From positions 9,107,001 through 9,171,000 of the forward strand of contig CP114498.1 in assembly GCA_027186245.1 (NCBI GenBank): DNA of 64,000 nt, in the 5' to 3' direction. Every line of letters begins with the position of its first letter. Position 1 is the first letter of the stretch. The notes beneath the pieces were generated by a model. The model saw only the letters and a list, made by a program, of their open reading frames with translations, was not told the DNA's origin and searched no databases. Position numbers and translations under genes: made by a program. Of this stretch, positions 48,135-58,070 are shown in pieces. Source of the DNA: Coriaria nepalensis. Its lineage: Eukaryota > Streptophyta > Magnoliopsida > Cucurbitales > Coriariaceae.

Positions 48135-49545
48135 ATGGCTACAACATTTTCCTTGCCTCTGAATCTAAGGTTTGGTTCTTGATTCTTAGTTTAGACCTTC
48201 TTGTTCGTGTAAGAATTAAGATATAAATGATCATGTTATATGTTTAAGAGACGGATTTGAGCAGTTTAATGATGTATTAATTTATCTTAATGAGCTTCGA
48301 ACAGCAGCATTAGATCATGTTATGCAATTGGTGGAACATATGAGAAGGAGAAGAGATTAGAGGTTTTTAGAAAGAGAACAAAACTCCATGATCTCTATTA
48401 GGGACAAGGGCAAAGTCCTTGTCACGATAATATTCGCTGGCCCGTCTCCGATTTACTTCCAGCTTTGGTCGCAACTGGAGTTAGAGGTCTCACCGGCAAT
48501 CCAGCTGTATGAAACTAATCTCCTCTACTCATTATTAGTTTCTATATAATCCATGTGTATAAAAATTCAGTACATAGTTTAGCTTTTGAATCATTAATTT
48601 ATGACCAGATAATTGAACGATCTATAACATCATCGGATGCTTACAACGAGCAATTACGGTATGTCGGAAAATACCCACTTGTTTATATACTTGCGGGTAA
48701 TCTTGTATGTATCGGACAATATTAATAACGTGTATCGAACTTTGATGTACGATTCCAAATAGTGAGCTAACATTAAAGGAAGGAATTAAGAACAGCGAAA
48801 GTGCATACTGGAACTAGTTATAAAAGACATAAAGGATGCTTGCAAGATACTTGAACCAATCTACAAGGAAACAAATGGATTAGATGGGTATGTGTCCATA
48901 GAAGTTTTCCCTTGGCTAGTTGATGACACAAAGAGCACTATTGAGCAAGCAAAATGGCTCCATAGAAGGCTCTCTTCTCCTAATGTCTTTATAAAGATCC
49001 CGGCAACTTCTCCATCCTCACTTGCCGTAACGCATCTCATTTCTCAAGGGATCAGCGTCAATGTTATGGTAAGTACTCTCATCTCATATCCATTTTCCAA
49101 AAGAGTATAGCTTTTGTGCTTCCGTGGGTCTCCGGGATATGTATTTGATCCGATCGGATTGACTACGTAAAAAATGTCTAAATGATATGCAATTTTACAT
49201 GCAGGTTATATTTTGTTTGTCTACGTACGAAGCAACAATCGACGCTTACTTGGATGGGCTAGAGAAGTGTAAGCTACCTGATCTTTTAACCATCTCTAGT
49301 GTCGGTGCATTTTATATAAGTAGAGTAGATGCTCTTATCGATTCAAAACTGGACAAGATTGGAACCTACGAGGCTATTACTGTTAAAGGAAAAAGGTATA
49401 CATTTTTCTTCTTAGGTAAAACTTACAATATGGAAATTTATTAGATAAGCTAATAGATTATATGTAACAAATGTATTTTACTGTCTCTAACTGTCACCGT
49501 ATAATTTTTGTTCTTTTGGTTTGCTCCAGCGTTTGAAACTGCAGG
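48135..49545 (+). pseudogene. Transaldolase pseudogene
   Basis: A decayed plant transaldolase (pentose phosphate pathway), plastid type. Pieces in order: MATTFSLPLNLR (48135), LHDLY (48384), HDNIRWPVSDLLPALVATGV to GNPA (to 48506), IIERSITSSDAYNEQLR (about 48608-48659), DGYVSIEVFPWLVDDTKSTI and NVFIKIPATSPSS (to 49068), then EATIDAYLDGLEK and SRVDALIDSKLDKIGT (49205-49396). Breaks: TAG at 48399-48401 where Glu is expected; loss of one base near 48811 that shifts SAYWE|LVIKDIKDACK; and no sequence for the last about 90 residues beyond the AFETA piece at 49530. The Lys of KIPAT, the Schiff-base residue, is still present, but no intact enzyme could be made. Confidence 0.85.
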
Positions 49546-50347
49546 TTGGTAAATATCATTTTTTGGTTGCCTATTTTGGAGGGGCAGAAGAAGGAGGCCT
49601 GATGTGAAAATCTGATTACAAACAGATAAGGTAATTTTTAATCAAATCATATGATGTAACATTTTGTATCATAAGGACTTTATTAAACATAATCCTTCTT
49701 CTCACAGATAAGGTATTGATTTGATGAGAAATGTTACATCATTGCCTTTTTCTTTTGATCTCAATGCCACCATTTTCTTGTAGAGAGAGTTCATTTTGAA
49801 TTTGAATTCCCATTTTACATTTATTTGTCTCATACCCCTTTTTGCACTTAATGATTCAACCACTTTCCACATGTAAACATTAATTATAATTAATAATATA
49901 GAAAGAGAAGAAGATTCTCGATGCGGTGTAATTTATGATCAATATTATGAGAAAAAAAATATTTTGATTTTAAATATTTAATTATATTAAATATATTATT
50001 ATCGATTTAAATTAAACCCAATATCAAATTATTAATAACAATGAAAAAGTAAAAGGGGAACACCATACGTGACAACATATGAGGTTTTTACCTAAATAAA
50101 TTTAGAATACCCCTTTTCTTACATGAATTGACGCTATCTTCTGAACCAAATCTGGAATCTATCCTCAAATTTCATGCTACAAAATTAACTACAAAAATGG
50201 AAAGAAAAGATGATCCCCTGTTTCATATATTTTCATTTCCTTTCCAAATTACCTAAGAACCTAACCTTTCTAGAATGAGGAAAATAACATAGCAAATATA
50301 ATAATAATAATAAATTTTTAATTAAAAAAAGAAAAAAGAAAAAATCA
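49546..50347. other. AT-rich intergenic region
   Basis: 3' flank of the transaldolase relic and of the ATL13-like gene. It has A/T runs and an (AAT)n near 50300. No gene was recognised. Confidence 0.5.
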
Positions 50348-51721
50348 TTAGACCATATTAGAATCAGAAGTAGAAGGAGGCAAGTTAACCACCTTGCTCT
50401 GTTTCCCCTGCAGCCAAAGCAGAGTCCTCCTTGCAAAAGAAGAAGGCATTCTGGATTCAAATTCCAAGCTTTTACAACTCTCATCACTAACTCCAATTTC
50501 CCACCTTCTACTATCCATCTCGGTCGGAAATCTAAATGACACAGCTCTCCTCGAACCACCAACCGTCTTCTCATTCTCGTTCTCGTTCTTCCCTCTTAGC
50601 CAAATCTTAGACACAGAAAAGCTCTCTCTTTGACTCCTCTGTTCCAAAACATTAACATCCCCTTTCCTCTCTCCACTTTCCATTCCTTCCATTCCATTGA
50701 ATTTAAAATCTCTACTTGATTCACAATCGATTTCCGATATCGCTCTTCTAAATCCGAGACTCAATGGCAAAGATTGCTTCCTCTTCTTCTTCTTCTTCAT
50801 ATCGTTCGATGAATCCTTTCTCATCATAGGAGTCCTAATTGGTACTTGTAATGAAGAATTCACATCCATTACATACTCAACTGATCCCATTGAGAAACAT
50901 CTTCTTCCATCCACATTCTTACTATCACTACTAGTACTATTACTACTGTTTTCACCTCTTTTAAACTTGCCCAATTTCACTTCCACTACTTGATTAGTTC
51001 TATTACTAATCTCCTTATCCAAAGTCTCACTAGATTTATGCATCAAATCAGCAAATCTCGACGACACATTTTCATTAATGACATTTACCTGATCCGAAAC
51101 GATCTCTCTCGAGCTTTCGCTACTGCCCGATTCAAGAACAAGAACAATAGGCGAGAAATTATTACTGCCTGGAGAGAAATACTGATCAGACAACAAGCTG
51201 TTTCGACAAAGAGGACAAGTGGAATGAGACAAGAGCCAAGTGTCAATACACTCCGTGTGAAAAGCATGGCTGCATTTAGGAAGCAATCTAAGTTTGTCTT
51301 CAGGCTCAAACTCACATAAACAGACAGCACAATCAAAAGGGTCTTTCAGTCCTATGATGGATTTGTAGTGAAAAACAGGGAGGGTGTCTATAAAAGATTG
51401 ATCCACGCCAGAATCATGGAGGTGGAAGAGCTGCTGTAATTGGCCTTGAAGAGCTGTTACATTGTCTAATAAATCTTCTGGGTTTCTATGAGATGGTCGG
51501 AATATGAATCTTACGAGGAGATGAAGTAGGCCTGAGAGGAAGAATATTATGGCTAGGATGATTATTATTAGTAGTATGCTTGGACTTACCTTGTTGTCTA
51601 AGTTCATCAAGCCGGTGTCGGATTTTGTGGATTGTGGCGGCGGTGGAGGGAGGAGGTACGGTGGTTGCGGTGGAGATATAGCTTCTTTCTGTTGGATTGT
51701 AAAGAATTGTACAGAGCCCAT
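50348..51721 (-). CDS. ATL13: RING-H2 E3 ubiquitin ligase, ATL13-like
   Basis: A membrane-anchored ubiquitin ligase of the ATL family. It is a single exon of 457 residues from the MGSVQFF methionine; the frame extends six codons upstream only through a TTG. A Pro-rich N-terminus (about 18-30) precedes one transmembrane helix (about 47-71, SPSILLIIIILAIIFFLSGL). The GLD-like segment IDTLPVFHYKSIIGLKD comes directly before the RING-H2 (131-172): C-x2-C-x15-C-x-H-x2-H-x2-C-x10-C-x2-C, all ligands present, with the Trp after C-x2-D-T typical of E2 contact. The long C-terminal region is Ser-rich with basic patches and ends DSNMV. Length and tail resemble ATL13 (472 residues in Arabidopsis, from memory). 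Substrates are unknown. Confidence 0.92.
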   Translation of the reverse strand: MGSVQFFTIQQKEAISPPQPPYLLPPPPPQSTKSDTGLMNLDNKVSPSILLIIIILAIIFFLSGLLHLLVRFIFRPSHRNPEDLLDNVTALQGQLQQLFHLHDSGVDQSFIDTLPVFHYKSIIGLKDPFDCAVCLCEFEPEDKLRLLPKCSHAFHTECIDTWLLSHSTCPLCRNSLLSDQYFSPGSNNFSPIVLVLESGSSESSREIVSDQVNVINENVSSRFADLMHKSSETLDKEISNRTNQVVEVKLGKFKRGENSSNSTSSDSKNVDGRRCFSMGSVEYVMDVNSSLQVPIRTPMMRKDSSNDMKKKKKRKQSLPLSLGFRRAISEIDCESSRDFKFNGMEGMESGERKGDVNVLEQRSQRESFSVSKIWLRGKNENENEKTVGGSRRAVSFRFPTEMDSRRWEIGVSDESCKSLEFESRMPSSFARRTLLWLQGKQSKVVNLPPSTSDSNMV

Positions 51722-51855
51722 ATTTTCTTTCCAAGGCAAAAGAGAAGGTTGGAAGGTGATATGATTCGAGAAATGTAATAGGACATAAAAAGTGGTTTTG
51801 AATTCTTGTTTTTGTTGCAGAAGAGAAGTGATGAACGGAACGTAGAAGTCAAAAT

Positions 51856-51873
51856 GGGGGGGGGGGGGGGGGG
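51856..51873. repeat. 18-base G/C homopolymer upstream of the ATL13-like start
   Basis: Eighteen G on the plus strand, which is poly-C on the coding strand, about 135-152 bases before the start codon. It is therefore in the leader or proximal promoter. Confidence 0.9.
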
Positions 51874-54654
51874 AGAGATAAGTGACGTATTATAAAGGCA
51901 GAATTTAATGTTGCCAGACAGAGACAAGAGGTAGTGGTGAGAGACAACTAACAGGAAATAAACTTAAGGTAGATCTCTCACTACTAACAACATGTTTTGA
52001 TTTATTTTGATCATTATTATTTTTATTATTTTTATTATTTTTTATTTCGATGTATTCAAGGCACTAAATATAATTAGGTAATCGAATTTGAAAATGAAGA
52101 ATTTTTAAGGGGATTCGAATTATTATAAATGGATTGATCATATTTGTTGATATTAATTTTATTTATTATATTAATTATTATTTTAAATATATGTATGGTT
52201 GTAATAATTTTGATTTATGATATATTAAATATATCTTAAAATTTTTTCTTTAAAATTTATTGAATGAATTATAATATAATAATATAAAATTAATATATAC
52301 CATTATAATGAATTAATTCACTATAAATATGATTTATTTAAAGAAATTTTCAATTAAATTTAATAATTACAAAATAAAATAATTTATATTTATATATAAA
52401 TATATTTTTCATTTAATTATTTGATGAAATGCAAGGCTTGTATGGTTGACCTTAAATGCAAAAAGCTTGCATCAAATCCAACGAATCATTTACTACAAGA
52501 AAAACCAAACTGACAAAAAAAAAAAAAAGTCTTCTCAAGAAGAAATAAAAAGCTTTAAATAAAATGATCTAGAAATTTGAACCCACCCATGTGGGCAGTT
52601 TTATTATTATTATTATTATTTTCTTAAATAATAATAAAAAAATCTAATTCTAAAGACTTTCTATTCAGTCTGATCACATTCTACTCAACTTCTTATTCCA
52701 TCTACAAAGCTTAGGATACGTTTTGTTGACCTGGAAATTGGGAACTGCCACTTTTTCTTCAACCATCTTCTAATGGATACTGGTTAATCGACCAACTTTT
52801 CTTGTGCTGTTTAAAGAGGTAAGAGTCAGTAGAAAGTAGAAACCAAACATCTACGTTGAAATTAAGCGTCCCCCCACCTTTTTTGTTTCCCCAGTTAAAA
52901 GAAAATGTTTGAAGTGGTACTTATCATGGGTTGTGCTTATATAGATATCTACCGAGTAACAAAGGCCGTCTAATCACAATCTAACGGTACTCAATACTGT
53001 CAAGTGGGATTTCTTTTTATCTATTTGGTAGTATTGAACACCGGTTGTATTGAGAGCAAGCAGACAACTTCTCTTCTTTGGTAAGTACCGAATCATTCTT
53101 CATGAGATGTGAAACTGAAATTTTTTCGATCTTTTATGAGATGTGATTATCATTCGACCATGTCATCAAGAGGACTTTCACGATTCTTTCTTTATAACAT
53201 TAGTTTTTTTTAAGAAAAAAACCTCTTACCAATTAAAGGAAAAAGTAATGATGTGTAATAAGTAGATACGTAGAGATTGTACGTATGAATTTTTCTTTGA
53301 GATAGTACTTGTTCAAGCGATAGCAATGAGTGACTATTCGAGCAATCTTTAAATGATAGTAGTTTGTGGAGGAGTTCACCGTTATCAAAGATAAAGAAAA
53401 TGTCATTTTTATTTGGTAAAATTAAAGACAGCTAGTGATCCATGCATTCACATTTCACATGCACGTAAGTATACCTAATACTTGAATAAAATGCAATTCA
53501 TTCCAATCCCATGCAAGATAGACGGACATAGTTGTCAAAACAAGATAGAGAGACACAGTTGATAAGCTCTTTCAATTAAACATAAGTAAAAATAATGTAT
53601 ACATATTGGTTTCAGGGAACCAGCTCTGACGTCGACTAAACAGCATTGAATGCTGAATGTTTTATACAGAATGCAACGCAACAGTACATTTGTAACTTTT
53701 GTTTCGTCTGTCTATAATTGATTTTTTTTTTGTCCTGTTGTTTTCGACAAAAAAAACACCTTGGTCTTCGTATTTCTTAAGAAATAAATCTCTCAAAAAA
53801 TAATATCGTTAGAAGCTATATATAGAGAGAGACAATTTGGTTTATCGGCAAATTTAGCAACTTTGTTTAAAATATTAGAACTACAGAAAAAATCATTTGC
53901 TCTACTAGTTTTTTTCTTATTTTTTGAATTTTAAAAAATTAGAAAAATATTGGATTAGAATTTTGAAATAAATATAAAAATAAAAAAATAGAGGAAAGAA
54001 GAAGAAATTGCTCATCTTCTTCTCCTTCCCTCCTACGCGAAAGAAAACGATAATCACAGCCAGAGCAACCATTCCATCTTTTTCATATTTGACTTACCTT
54101 CATCATATGAGTCTTATATTTCTACTTCATAGTTCAAATTTAAAGATACGACAAAAGGAAGAGTCGCCAGAAGCAATCACGAATGATAGGAAGCATTCGA
54201 AATCAATGCTAGAAGCCATGGCTGAAGATTTATCTAATTCGTCGGCGTGGTTATGTCTATTTCACACTTTTACTTTGCTTTCTTTGCATTTCTATAATTA
54301 TGGTTTTTTTATTGTCATTGCTGAGATTGTGAATGATTGATGCATATATATTTTTTTGTCATTTGTTGTTCAAAGGGTCAAGTTTTTTTGTTGTGTATGA
54401 TTAATTTTGATTGTATATAAATTGAAACTGAGATTTCTCGATATCTGAAATTATGGATATTTTTAGTATTGATTATGAATTTACTAAAATTAGTTGGATT
54501 TGATCATACTTTTATTGAAATTTGTTGGATTATAATGATGATTTTATTGAAATTAGTTAGATTTTGATGATGAAATTAATTGGATTTTTTATCCTAATCG
54601 GCGTTTGGACTTCTGTATGAAGTTACTTTAGCTTGGAGTCATTTTTGCAAGAGG
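51874..54654. other. AT-rich intergenic region
   Basis: The left end is the ATL13-like promoter. The rest is very AT-rich. A 110-codon frame at 54008-54340 includes SPEAITNDRKHSKSMLEAMA but matches nothing I know. No gene was supported. Confidence 0.5.
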
Positions 54655-55500
54655 AATGAAGAGCGTAAGAGATCTCTTTTCTTAGTATCCAAGTCATTGT
54701 TCTCATCTATACCATTATCGGGAAGTGACAATTTATTTTATCAAGGAAATGAGGAATCTCTTATTAAAGAAACTGATCATCAAGGTATTGAATTCATTCA
54801 TTTTTAGGTATTGCTACTTGTAGATGGTTATATTAAGTTTTTTCTAATGCTTAAATCGTTTACTATAAATAGTGTAACCCTGCAATGGTTGCAAAATTGA
54901 GGAAACTTTTCGTTTTATGAGATTTGTCAATTGGAAGAAGAGATTTTATGTTGGGGTTAGGTAACACGGCCAATTTGATATCAACTGCTCTCCATAACGA
55001 GGATTAACCCAATCTCTCCACGCCACAGATTTCTAGTGAAGATTTATCCCAATCTCATCATATTTGCTTTAATACAGAAAAGGTGGATGCTTTGACAAAG
55101 GTTAAAAAAGATGGACCCTTCAAGAAGGTTGAGGATCTCCAAGTAAAGTTTTTGCGCCTCCTTCAATGGCTTGGGCAAACACCAAACAATCTTTTAGTGG
55201 CAAAGGTCTTGCATTGAATCTACCTAGCAACTTTGATACGAGTAGAGGAATAAGATCTTAATAGAGTTCATCATGGAAGTAATAAAGTTCGAGAAAGAGT
55301 CATGAAATAAGAAGCTTATGGTCTGCCTAAATTAGACTTCTCGATTAGAATACTCTTCTTAGGGAAAATAGGGTTAGGCAAGAGTGCTACTATCAATTCT
55401 TTATTTGAGGAAGCAAAAACAATAACTAATGTATTTCAACCTGCCGCTGATGATCGTATTGAAGACGTAGTGGGAACAATCAACCAATTTATAAAGTATC
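54655..55500 (+). pseudogene. TOC90/TOC159-family GTPase pseudogene fragment
   Basis: A relic of a chloroplast outer-envelope import receptor GTPase. In scattered frames: MKSVRDLFS (54658), SKSLFSSIPLSGSDNLFYQG (about 54690-54750), then KKVEDLQVKFLRLLQWLGQT and NNLLVAKVLH (about 55115-55212). At about 55310-55490 come EAYGLPKLDFSIRILFLGK, the P-loop GKIGLGKSATINSLF, and DDRIEDVVGTINQ. The P-loop and the helix before it match the TOC90 type best. In-frame stops fall after VAKVLH (TGA), after RVEE (TAA) and before EAYGLP (TAA). Homology stops right after the P-loop region; the rest of the GTPase and the membrane domain are missing. Confidence 0.75.
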
Positions 55501-57059
55501 ACTCTTCTAATTTATGTAGTTGTGTTTTTGATTTGTAATGACTTCTTTTTAGAAAATAAAAACAAACAGTTTGATCATATTTAGTAATGATTTATGTTTT
55601 GATTTGTAATTAAAGGTTTGGTATTTATTCTAAATATCTCTGTTAATAGTCTGATGAATTAAATAATAATTTATTTTAATGTATTTTGATTTGGATATTA
55701 TTTCATTTATAAGTTAACTTTTGAAGTTCTTATTTTATTTTCTCTATTTCTCGATATCTTACAAAACTTATATCGAGAAATCGAGGAAAATAAACAAAAA
55801 ATTTAAGATTACAAAAGTTGAACTTTTCATTACTTTATTATAAATTTATATTTTTATATTATTACTTAATTTTTAAATATTATATATTGATTTATAAAAG
55901 TTGAATCTGTAAAAAAAAAAAAAAAAAAATTCAATATTTTTACGAAACTTTAATATCTAAAGAAGAACAATTTAATAATTCATATTTTAATCTAATTTCT
56001 TTCTTATCTTTTATAAAAGATAGATTGGTATCACTAATATAAAAAAATTATGATTGGATTTTGAATTCTTTTTTAGCTCCATTTGCTACTAGTTCCACAT
56101 ATATATATATATATATAGGCTTCTAGAATTCAAAAAAGTCGCTAAAGAAAAGGGTGCTAAAAAGTGCATCGAGGGCCACAAAAAAATTTGAATAGAAACA
56201 TCGGCATCGCTCTTATGTATTTTCATATACCAATTCTCTACTCGAGTGTTCCTCCCCCCTACAATCATTGTACTATGTCAACCCTTTTTTTTTTTTCTTA
56301 GACCATTTTCTAGATGTATTTTTACTCATGTTTGCTTCATGTTTTGTTTTTGCGACGGTTGGATTGAACCATCGGTAAAAACTTATCCGTTTGGAACACA
56401 TTTCAGTTTTGAGAATGCATTTATTAAAAATATAAATAACTTTTGATATTATTTTTGTCTTTAATAATATGTATTTTCATTTTAATATATCTATTTAGCA
56501 ATTTTTATTATTTTTTTTATTTTTATGTTTTATTACTTTTTAGGTCTCCATTTAATAATTATATTTTAAGTTTTAAAATACAGAAATACATTTTAAAATG
56601 TAAAAACATGTTTTGAAAATACATATCTAAACACGTAGTTTTTAGGACGGTTTTGAAAAACACAGTTGGTAATAGTATGTATAGCTTAATTGTCGCTTAT
56701 AATTGTACCTACTTCCTTGCATGTGTGAAAACTCTAGTATATTTCTTGCACTTTCTTCTGCAGCAACAAACGTTTTGTTTTTCTTTTGTTTCGGTAGGCA
56801 AAACGCAACGAACATTACTCATTTTTCAATAGATTAAGAATACATGACATGATATACAACAAAAGTTAGGCGACAAGATCAGTTTAGTTAAAAGACAACC
56901 ATCCATTTCATATTTCTTTAGTAATCATTAGTCACCTGCTGGCTTTGACAATTGGTACAAGATAGGACTCGTTCTACTATTCTTGTAGTAGAAAACATAT
57001 TAAACAACCTGACTTACATGTGATAAAGTTCTCTGTTTTTATTGGTTGTAATTTGCCAA
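55501..57059. other. AT-rich intergenic region
   Basis: Very AT-rich, with A17-19 near 55910-55929 and a (TA)n near 56099-56117. No gene was recognised on either strand. Confidence 0.5.
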
Positions 57060-57412
57060 GAATGTGGGTGGAGAAGTAGTAGTGATCCTTCTTCACTCCC
57101 CTGCCAAGATCCTATGTGTTGTCTGTCTAGAAAGAATATGCACAGTGGCTGCACAAGGTAAATTAACTTGTCTTTACACAAAAACTAAGGACCCCCCCAA
57201 CAAACAAAAAAAAAAGGATTAGAAATTCATTGGATGTGTTATATTGTCTTATTATTACCGGTTGTGATCAAGAATTTTGTACACGCTCCGCCTTGTACCA
57301 ATGTTCGTTAAATGGCCGATCATTATCCATTGCCCGTGGCCTACCTGGCTCGATTGCTTGCCCTCTCTGCCGAAACGGAATTGTGACCTTCCACAAGCTT
57401 CCATCAACATGA
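57060..57412 (+). pseudogene. XBAT32-like RING finger fragment
   Basis: The C-terminal RING of an ankyrin-RING ubiquitin ligase of the XBAT group, in two pieces. About 57090-57157 gives ILCVVCLERICTVAAQG and ends at a GTAA donor. About 57262-57412 gives [15 protein letters not shown], then [20 protein letters not shown] and a stop. Two zinc ligands are altered: the His of the usual CxHEFC is Gln, and the Cys of TRCALY is Ser. No proper acceptor AG precedes the second piece, and the ankyrin repeats are absent upstream. It is therefore a gene relic about 660 bp before the CHX gene. Confidence 0.7.
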
Positions 57413-57999
57413 CCAACTAAAAACCAGCACTACAAAAACAACCTTATCACTATCAATTTGTAGATGTTCTAATGAATTCCAAGATTCTTCATCCATAACC
57501 ATCCAACCATCATGCAAGCCCGAGTTATGTCGATCCAAAATTTCAGCCATTGGATCTTCCTTTCGATCCCTTCATTTCCAAGGTTTACCGACGATGAAAA
57601 TTAACTTGTGTCGCTGTGCGAGGTCATTTCTTGTTTATTTCCATCTTTGGTAGATGTGTATTGTGGTGCTAATGAATTAACAACGATGGGCAAAGTGATG
57701 GATTTTTACAATTTAGTGGTTGGATTCAGAATTAACCTATAGTGCAGGGGCCGTTTTACTATTAAACTTAGACACCCTTAACATATAAAAAGAAAACCCA
57801 TATGACGTTGTAATTTTAAAAAAAGAAAAATGAAAAAACAGTACAGGTTGTCCGACTAAGGGCTGCTGTTTGTTTTCTGTTTACAGTTTTACAACAAAAG
57901 TCCCATTTAGTGGTGCAGTTTTGAACTTAGCGTTAACACCTGTCAATCAATGTGAAATAAAAGAGAACATCTGCACACAAAAAGAAAGAAGAGGGAGAA

Positions 58000-58031
<32 letters not shown>

Positions 58032-58070
58032 AAGTAACATTTCTTCTTCTTCGATCTTCTAAGAAAACCA
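57413..58070 (+). promoter_or_regulatory. CHX upstream region, conserved in the tandem copy
   Basis: Blocks at about 57659-57800 and 57880-57955 recur in order at about 61038-61170 and 61215-61290, before the broken CHX copy. Shared pieces include GTATTGTGGTGC, ACAATTAAACTTAGACA-like and GAACTTAGCGTTAAC. A purine-rich (GAA)n leader lies at 57981-58033. The duplication therefore included the promoter. Confidence 0.65.

Noticed and set aside
54008..54340. 110-codon ORF as a gene
   Set aside because: No family match. It lies in AT-rich DNA before a pseudogene, and open frames of this length occur by chance here.
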